In this document: positions 57,101 through 64,000 of the stretch, in pieces
Numbering within the stretch: position 1 is the stretch's first letter
Layout of the letters: each line of letters opens with the position of its first letter
Assembly (NCBI GenBank): GCA_018398765.1
Contig: JAHBMJ010002716.1
Location: forward strand, 1-64,000
Direction: 5' to 3'
DNA from: Chromera velia
Lineage: Eukaryota; Sar; Chromeraceae
Length of the DNA: 64,000 nt
Made by a program: the position numbers and the translations under genes
Notes under the pieces: generated by a model
Told to the model about the DNA's origin: nothing
Database searches by the model: none
The model's input: only the letters and a program-made list of their open reading frames with translations

Positions 57101-60100
57101 TCGAGACTGTCTTCCTTCATGCGATGGTCGGTGGGGGGGGGGGTGGATAGCATGGAAAGGGGATTTACGTCGAGGAGAGGTTTTAGTCTTTCTCTTTAAT
57201 TCCCCTAGAATCATCAGCTGTTTCCAATGGTGGGCTTCGTCTCTCATCCTCCAGGCGAAATCTCTTAAAGGTCGCTCTTCTCCAAAAAAGAAGATCTTCT
57301 CTCATTTTTGAGCGGATTTTTGTTTTCCCAACATGATCCTCTTTGAGGCCGTCTCTGTCCATTCACGTTTTGTTTGGGCCCTCACCCCATGCCACTCCCG
57401 CAGGTCCGAGACAAGCACGGGCAGAAGATGGAGAAGTCGAGAGGGAACGTCATCGACCCCCTGGATGTCATCAACGTCAGTCAGTCAGTCAGTCAGTCAG
57501 TCAGTCGTCCGTCCGTTCGTCCGTCCGTCAGCCAGTCGGTCAGTCAGTCAGTCCGTCCGTCCATCCGTCAGTCAGTCAGTCAGTCAGTCAGTCAGACAGC
57601 CAGACAGCCAGACAATCAGACAGATAGAAAGTCAAATGGGCGTCTCATTTCAATCGTGCATTTGTTTCTTCATTTGCTTCGTCCGTGTTCTCTTTTCCTG
57701 CAGGGCATCTCTCTCGAGGGGCTCCTCCAGAAGCTGGCAGAGGGGAATTTGCCTGCTGAGGAGGTGCGTGTCAAGAGAGACGGATGAGTGCATACAGATA
57801 GAGTGAAGATGAAGTTCTTCGGGGAGGCAGATCCTGTGCACAGTTGACCAGCAACACAGGCACCTGCATGAGAAAAACAAAATGCAGGGTAGACACGACC
57901 AGACATCCTGTGAACAGGCAGATTCGCATCGCTACGGAAAGCACAAGCCTATTAGAGAGATTCATGATGAATCTGTCTGACGCTTTCTCTCTCTAGTTCG
58001 AATGTTGCAGGTTGAACGTGCAACAGACCTGATGAAGAAGGATTTTCCAAAAGGAATTCCAGCGTGCGGAGCAGATGCACTGAGATGTGGACTGCTCGCT
58101 TACACAAAACAGGGTGAGTACACGTTCTCTTGCTTTTCCGTTTTCCGCTCATTTTCTTTGAAATTTCTTCCATCTCTTCTCTGGGTCAATTCAAAGGCTT
58201 CTCCCCCCCTCTCTCCCGGCCTCTTTCTTACCCTTAGCTGCCTACATGTGTCCGGCTCTCTTTTTCTTGTTGTTCTTTTTTTTGTCTTTCATGTCGGCCT
58301 TGGGGGCTCAACTAGCTGTCTCTCTGAACAAACAACGTCTCAATGACATCTGCAGATCGCAACATCAACCTGGACATCAAGCAAATAGTAGGCTATCGAA
58401 AGTTCTGCAACAAGTTGTGGAACGCCACGAAGTTTGCGCTGATGAAATTTCCAGATGATTTCACACCCAGAGGCCTCGACAATCTTGCAGGGGCACCGAG
58501 TCTCGATTGGGCCGACCGTTGGATCCTCCATAGACTCTCTGAGTGCTGTAGGGCAATCAACGCAGCCCTGAGAGAGTTCCGGTTTTTCGATGCGGTCCAA
58601 GCAACGTTCTGTTTTTGGAGAGACGAACTTTGTGACTTCTACCTGGAACTCATCAAGCCTGTCTTCCGTCAGTCGACTGGCTTCTTTCATTTTTTCTCCT
58701 TTCCGGCCCGTGCTTTTATCGCTCTTTTGCTCCTCTTTGTTTCCGCTCTTCGCCCTTCTGCCCTTGCTTTCTTTCTATTTTTCTTTCATTCTCTGGTTTG
58801 TGTTTTCCCCCTCAATTCCTTTCTCGTGTTTTTTCTCTTCAGAAGACCCAACCCCGAGAGCACCCTCATCCAGCCGGAGGGCTGCGTGCCTGGAGGTCCT
58901 CTACTGCTGCCTCGACAGAGGACTCAGGCTTCTTCACCCAGCAATGCCTTTCGTCACAGAGGAACTCTACCAGAGACTCCCGGGGAGCGAGTGGGAGCAG
59001 GACTCCATCTGCACTGCCGAATTTCCTCTCGAGGTTCCTCAGTGGACAGAGCCCAGATTAGATGTCAGCAGGGGGATAGGCGTTTGTTAATCAGTGCCTT
59101 TTGGGAACGTCTTCTTGACTTCTCAGTTTGTCTTTCCTGTTGTGTCCCTTGTGACATCACGAACAGAAGAGCTGCAAGTCTTGTGGTAAAGAGAAGAGAA
59201 GAGATTTTTCATGGAGAGGGAGCTTGTCATTGCTTTTGAGTGCTCTCCTCTGTCTCCCTTGTTCGTTTCAGTTTTCTTTTTCCGTTTGTGCTTTCTGTGA
59301 ATGTCGGCAGAAGGGTGTGTCCATTCTCTCGTGTCGAATATTTTTTCTGCATGCAGGATGAATTTGCCCTCTTCTCAGCAGTCATCAACAGATTTCGGTC
59401 CCTTCTGGTCAGTCGTGTTATGAAAAGAGAGTCAGGCGCCACTACATGGATCTGTCCATGTAGGATGAATGGTTGATCGGATCTGGTCAGGCTAGGAAGA
59501 TCTTGATTGGTCCTGTGATGTTGCATGCAGAAATTCACATAGCCACACCCAATCAATCCACCTGTTGCCCCCACTGTTTAGATCAGGGAGCTTGTAATCC
59601 CGAAGAAGCTATTTTCTCTTCACAATAAGTTCTGTGATCCGATTGCTTGTGATTCGAGCGACAAAACCTAGGAGAAGAAGCGTTCTTCTCAATCCACTGC
59701 TCCGTTCAGGTCTCGTTGGAAATTCCCAAAACAGACCGGCCGGCAGGAATGATCTCCCACAAGGACCCTGCCTTCCGTGCTTTCCTCTCGAGGCGGGCCT
59801 CTGAAATCTCCAGTCTCGCCAGGGCCGCAGGGGCAGGGGGCCAAATGGGGGAGGTCCGCGTCCTTTCTGAGGTCTCTGGGGAGTCTACACAGACAGGAGG
59901 TGAAGAGGAGAGCACGACTGGGGGAGGCCTCTGGGTCTCGGGAAGCAGAGAGGAACTGGAGAGATACGTCAAGGACGTCGTCAGTGATCAGGTATGTCGG
60001 CAGGAACAGATATCGATGGTCGTGCGTGCGTCAGGAAAAAAAAAAGAAAGTTCTTCTGTGGATGGATGGAAGTGTCATTTGGACCGGCGAGTACTTCCTG

Positions 60101-61112
60101 TGCTTTCACAGAGTCTTTTTTGTTGTTCTACAGACGAATATGTGTCGTTCCATTTGGTCCATATCTAAAGTTGGACTTCGCTTTGTATTTTGTGTGCAGT
60201 GTACCGTTTTTCTGGACTGCTATGGAATGACAAATCTTGATCAGACGGTTGCGCAGATCGAAAAGAAGATTGGGGACACAGAGACGAAGGTGGGTGGACA
60301 AGGGGACATTAAGCTCTGTGGTTGTCGTTGAGCTGTCTGGCCCTTGACTGGCTGCGTGTCTTTCTGGCTTCGTACTTCTGTTTCTTTCTGCGTGCCTTCT
60401 ACATGCTGGTGGCCCGTTTTTTCCTGTAGAGTGACGATCGAGAGAGAGAGAGAGAGAGAGAGACTCTCATCTCTTTGCTGTCTTACTCTTCTGCGCCGCA
60501 ATTGTCATCTGGCTCACTTGCGCTGAAACTATCAGAACAGGAAAGATCCTGTTGATAGCGAGCAAACGACGGTGTTTTCATGATTTGACCGAAATAGTCT
60601 CACCGCTCGCTCCTTTTTGCTCTCACAGCTGCGGCGATATGAGGAGACGCAGAGGAAACCCGACTACAAGAAGAAAGTTGAAGCTGCGAGACGACAAGAA
60701 GACTCAGAAAAGATCACCGAGTACTCGGAAAAACTCCGAGGTGAGCAACTGAGTATAAGCAATGCATACGCATGGAAGCAGTCTCTCACTGCAATTAAAT
60801 CTCAGATCGTCAGAGCCTCATCTTGCATCGACTCCCGTTTCTTTTGCGCATCTGATGTGAATTTTCCGGGTCGAGATACGGAAGGAGCTTTGACAATGAT
60901 TGGAATGAAGAAGAGACCATGCACTGATTACGACATGCAGTAAGCAAATTCCTCTAGAAGGCACATGCAATCAAACCCTCTGAACGTTTTTCCATTCGTG
61001 TGTGCACGCAGAACTTCGGGGGGCCCGAGAAAATCTACATCGATTTTTGGCATCAGATTCGAAAAGCAAACCTCCGGAGAGCAGAAAACAAAGGAGCTGT
61101 GCGATTTCCTAG
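52239..61112 (+). CDS. VARS1: valyl-tRNA synthetase
   Basis: Twenty-four exons join in phase to 1,033 residues: 52239-52437, 52673-52727, 52914-52959, 53350-53407, 53685-53728, 54184-54285, 54501-54680, 54929-55066, 55219-55315, 55444-55622, 55809-55869, 56133-56193, 56344-56723, 57029-57126, 57404-57475, 57704-57763, 58011-58113, 58356-58667, 58843-59063, 59357-59407, 59710-59991, 60200-60289, 60629-60740, 61012-61112. Class I signatures: PPPNVTG with NLHIGH (about 68-73), [23 protein letters not shown], the editing domain from about 230 to 410 ([37 protein letters not shown]), [44 protein letters not shown] (KMSKS loop, 574-578), anticodon-binding domain [11 protein letters not shown] and [10 protein letters not shown], and a C-terminal coiled coil. 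It charges tRNA-Val and edits mischarged Thr. No targeting leader, so probably cytosolic. GQHHAG replaces the usual GTDHAG. Confidence 0.95.
53890..54180. repeat. (TC)n/(TG)n/(TGTC)n tract in ValRS intron 5
   Basis: About 290 bases of CT, GT and TGTC microsatellite end at the acceptor of ValRS exon 6 (54184). The tract is pyrimidine/GT-rich on the sense strand. Confidence 0.95.
57476..57627. repeat. (GTCA)n/(GTCC)n tract starting at a splice donor
   Basis: ValRS intron 15 begins directly with GTCAGTCAGTCAG… and continues as GTCA/GTCC tetranucleotides for about 130 bases before drifting to CAGACAGC units. The donor GTCAGT is therefore itself the repeat unit and recurs every four bases. Confidence 0.92.
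60439..60462. repeat. (GA)n microsatellite
   Basis: A short pure GA run in ValRS intron 22. It is an exception to the usual pyrimidine/GT bias of sense-strand tracts. Confidence 0.85.
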
Positions 61113-61689
61113 CTCCTGCTGCTTTCATATCACCCCGTCTGTATAAGGGCTCGCCGAATTCGATTTGGATTTGGATTTGGATTTTTTGGGCGATGGGACC
61201 AAAAGAGAATGAAGGCAAGGAAGGACAGGGAAGACATGCGGGCAGGAGGGGACGTGCTATGGGGGACCATGTTTCTTTTTCTTCTCTTTCTTTCTTCCTT
61301 TCTTTGCTTCGTTCCCTCGCTCTTTTCTTCTGTGTTTCTTTCTTGATTTCTCCTTTACTCACTCATGCTGCAATTCCTCCTCGATCGTCTCTGGAAGGCC
61401 GTCACCTGAAGAGAGCAGATCCAGGTGCATGATGAATCCATGGATGGGTGGTATGTTGTGAGGCTGCATGGTATTGCATGGGGGAGGTGAGTTTGTCTGA
61501 TCTGTCTAGGTTCGGTGCATGCCGGAGAATGGAGAAGCCACACGTCGCTCCCGGATTGTTGAGCAAGTGAGCGAGTGCTTCTCTCTCATAAGCTTCTCTC
61601 CCGTTTAAGGCGCTCTCTCTCTCCTTCGTATGCAAGTGTCTTCGGGTGCGTGTGAGCGTGCGTGCGTGTATGTTTGCATGAAGTTGCAC
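61113..61689. other. 3' flank of ValRS, no gene seen
   Basis: A short tandem of GATTTG units lies at about 61161-61182 and a pyrimidine-rich stretch at about 61265-61350. No supported ORF. Probably 3' UTR and spacer. Confidence 0.45.
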
Positions 61690-62560
61690 ATAGTCCTTAT
61701 TCCGCTAGTCTGCATTCATGCCTATTCAGGGTCGTGTGGCATACTTGTTTAATTGTGTTACTAGATGATCAAATTAAGACGCGATTCTTAAATGAATCGT
61801 TAACTTTTACTAAAATGGGTGAGTCCAAAAGTAAAAAAAGTATTGCATATTATATATAATTTCTTTTTAAAGTTGGCGTAGGTTCGTTTTTGCAGACAAC
61901 ACTGGATCAAGCGGGCTTGAATAGGAGTACATATAGGAAAAACATTAAATTCAAATTAAAAGGGGAAAATCGTATTTAAGATCCATTCCTAGCATGTCCG
62001 CCTCTCTCTTACTCTTCAAATCAAAATCAAATCATATATCTAAAAAAATACCTATTAGAGCAATGCAAGAGAGTGACAAAGACTTGCAAAAGACAGGAAA
62101 GGATAGAGGAGGATAGTGAAGGAAAGTATACATTTATGTTTTGATTGATTGATTGATAGGTTCCATACTAGGCCTTCCCGCTGTCATGGCGTTGTGTGAT
62201 ATATACTTAAAAAATAAAATTTTAGGCAAACCCTCTATTAAATTGGGGTATAATCCACAACTATTAAGCAAATTGGAGGCCGATTTTGAGCTAAATGGGC
62301 TATAAAAAATCTATTAGGTACTAGGTTCTGCACTCGAGTCTAGAGTGAGTCTGCACTTGAATCGTGACTTGATTTTGATTTAACTTGGTTGCCCTTTCTA
62401 TTCCTATTGTAGCCCGCTTGATCCAGCCTGAGTCTCGGCCTGAATGTTTAGACTATATGGTAACACTTCAATTTCCATCTCCGGACATATAGTTGTACAC
62501 AATTTAGTAGATGAAAGCACAGTGACACAGTTAGACACTGACAAACAACATCAAAGGCTT
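61690..62560. other. AT-rich island 7 (convergent gap)
   Basis: An AT-rich block between ValRS and the minus-strand gene at the right edge. It is largely occupied by the inverted-repeat element at 61902-62426. Confidence 0.7.
61902..62426. mobile_element. MITE-like element with terminal inverted repeats
   Basis: Bases 61902-61929 pair with the reverse complement of 62399-62426: CTGGATCAAGCGGGCT is perfect at both ends, followed after two mismatches by AATAGGA. Weaker symmetry (TTAAATTCAAAT-like) continues inward. The element is 525 bp with no ORF, so non-autonomous. It contains (GATT)n at 62143-62157 and CTAGGCCTTCCCGCT at 62168-62182, shared with 43103-43250. No obvious target-site duplication. 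No autonomous partner is in the window. Confidence 0.65.
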
Positions 62561-62844
62561 GATCAAACCGTTATACAAAGGAAGCCTGAGAAGGGAGGGA
62601 CATGAATGCACATGAAGTAAAAGAGGAAGAAAACAAAAAAAAGAACAAGCATAGCATGAAACCGAAAACAGCGTGCGCGTTCATGAGTCTGTCACGGTCT
62701 GGGTCACGGTGAAGTCCTACTGGCACTGGGAAAATCGAAGACAGAGAGAGGGGGGAGGGACAAAGAAACGGGGAAGGACAAACAGACAGAGAGACAGGGG
62801 AGAAAGAGCAGTGCAGAGACCCGGACCCGCACATACATACACAT

Positions 62845-62913
<69 letters not shown>

Positions 62914-63876
62914 AAGAAAGAGAGAGAGAAAGAAAGAAAGAAAGAAAGGAAGGAAGGAAGGAAGGAAGGAAGGAGCAAAGACAAAGGAAGAACAGAACCT
63001 CAGACAATTTGGGCAAGGACCTTGAAAAGGCAGACAAACAGACTATATGGTTCTTTCTTTCCTCCTTCTCTTCCCGAACGCAATAAATACACAAAAAGGA
63101 AGACAGACCTACAGACGAACCATGCGATGTCCTTTTCCTTCTTGTCTTTGACAGCAAATTATGGAAAGGAAACATGAAATTGATACAGAAGAGAATACCA
63201 AACATACTGACGGACAGAGACAGGCCGGGAGAGGGAGAGGGGGAGAGAGAGAAAGAGAGACAGAGAGACAGACTATCTGACTTCTTTTTTTTCAGACAGA
63301 CAGACTATATGTTTCTTCGTCTCCCCTAGCGTCTCCCTGCTTTTCTTCATGTACACAACAGACAAAAGGAAGAAAGAACAAAGACAAAAGAACAGAACAA
63401 ACAGTCAACCAAAGTGGGCAAGCGGCCAGAAAGGTGAGAGTTAAGTGCCGCTTGCCTCTACACCTCCCGACAGAGTTCCACGTGATCACTGGGTTCACAT
63501 GGTTATCCTCTGCTGCTTACCAGAAAGAAGAGGAAAAAAGGGAGAAAAAAAAAAAAACACTGCATTTCAAACAAATACATACAACACAGCCTCCGTTATG
63601 TTCTTTAGACAGGTTTGGGGGGGTGGGGGGGGGAACCCCTACGCACAGACCCTACGGACAGACAGACTATATTGTCTGTTCTTTCCTTTTTCTCTTCGTT
63701 TACAGACAAACAAACAGACAGGCAGGCAGGCAGACAGAGAGGCAGACAGACGAAACCTCCTTTCCATTCTCTTATGTTTTTTTCTGTTCTTTTGGCGCGC
63801 TCTCTCAGTCGAAGAGTACCAGAGCTCCAGCCCTTGAGCGTGCCGTGCGGCCTTTCCTCACCCAGTGCAGACTTAC
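62561..63876. other. repeat-rich region, probably intron(s) of the right-edge gene
   Basis: It holds (CA)n at about 62850-62882, (GA)n/(GAAA)n/(GAAG)n to about 62973, GA/GACA tracts near 63240-63305, and GACA/GGCA runs near 63655-63750. Read on the minus strand these are TC/GT/TGTC tracts, as in introns elsewhere in the window. No exon could be confirmed. Confidence 0.5.
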
Positions 63877-64000
63877 GCCCTTGCACTTCCACATGCTTTC
63901 CAATGGCATCTGGACGGGTTCGTTTCTCTTCATTTCCTTTCGCTTAGGGTCCTTCACTTTGAGGTATGTGTTCAGCTTTCTTTGTTCTTCTGGGGTTCCC
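63877..64000 (-). CDS. partial exon of an unrecognised gene at the right edge
   Basis: On the minus strand 41 codons are open from the window edge (GTPEEQRKLNTYLKVKDPKR … LESMWKCKG) to a strong donor, GTAAGT, at 63871-63876. The piece is lysine/arginine-rich. The gene begins beyond the window. Downstream exons were not identified. Its orientation makes it convergent with ValRS. Confidence 0.4.

Noticed and set aside
57476-57600. Regular GTCA array that might be read as a CRISPR or minisatellite gene
   Set aside because: Simple tetranucleotide repeat within a ValRS intron, with no unique spacers.
1-64000. Retrovirus-like, LTR, Polinton or LINE elements
   Set aside because: No reverse transcriptase, integrase, capsid or envelope-like sequence and no long terminal repeats were recognised in the translated frames. 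Only short non-coding inverted-repeat elements were found.

Overview
The window is nuclear DNA of an intron-rich, flagellated protist. Genes have many short exons bounded by GT...AG, most acceptors reading TGCAG. Coding and intron DNA is GC-moderate to GC-rich and full of microsatellites. The gene set fits a photosynthetic alveolate such as a chromerid alga: a membrane-anchored cyclic-nucleotide phosphodiesterase of the apicomplexan layout, a radial spoke protein, a bacterial-type rRNA methyltransferase, and proteins with signal-peptide-like leaders. The taxon is an inference; no rRNA or organelle marker is present.

Layout, left to right: a possible minus-strand ORF (38-418); cyclic-nucleotide phosphodiesterase (728-6838, +); an unrecognised, probably organelle-targeted protein (9884-14020, -); CHFR-type FHA-RING-PBZ ubiquitin ligase (14518-16464, +); a tail-anchored coiled-coil protein (19016-20429, -); its coiled-coil/ankyrin paralogue (21234-27698, +); RsmF-like rRNA m5C methyltransferase (29772-34783, -); DHRS7-like dehydrogenase (35476-36495, +); METTL26/DUF938 methyltransferase (37826-40697, -); a 141-residue orphan (41239-41664, +); RSPH9 (44412-47492, +); CTU2 (48818-51769, -); valyl-tRNA synthetase in 24 exons (52239-61112, +); and an edge exon of a minus-strand gene (63877-64000, -).

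The genes form divergent head-to-head pairs about 0.5-0.8 kb apart. Each convergent gap between pairs holds an ORF-poor, AT-rich island of about 0.8-1.4 kb: 8500-9880, 17150-18430, 28740-29600, 36640-37420, 47850-48660 and 61690-62560. A further island at 42720-44000 lies between two plus-strand genes. The islands carry inverted-repeat (MITE-like) elements and tRNA-like A/B-box motifs. This alternation is the most interesting large-scale signal here.

Functionally the genes are unlinked housekeeping functions: cyclic-nucleotide signalling, mitotic checkpoint ubiquitination, flagellar motility, and several translation functions (rRNA m5C, tRNA wobble thiolation, valine charging). CTU2 and ValRS share one 0.47-kb divergent promoter region. 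No virus-like element, CRISPR array or rRNA gene was seen.
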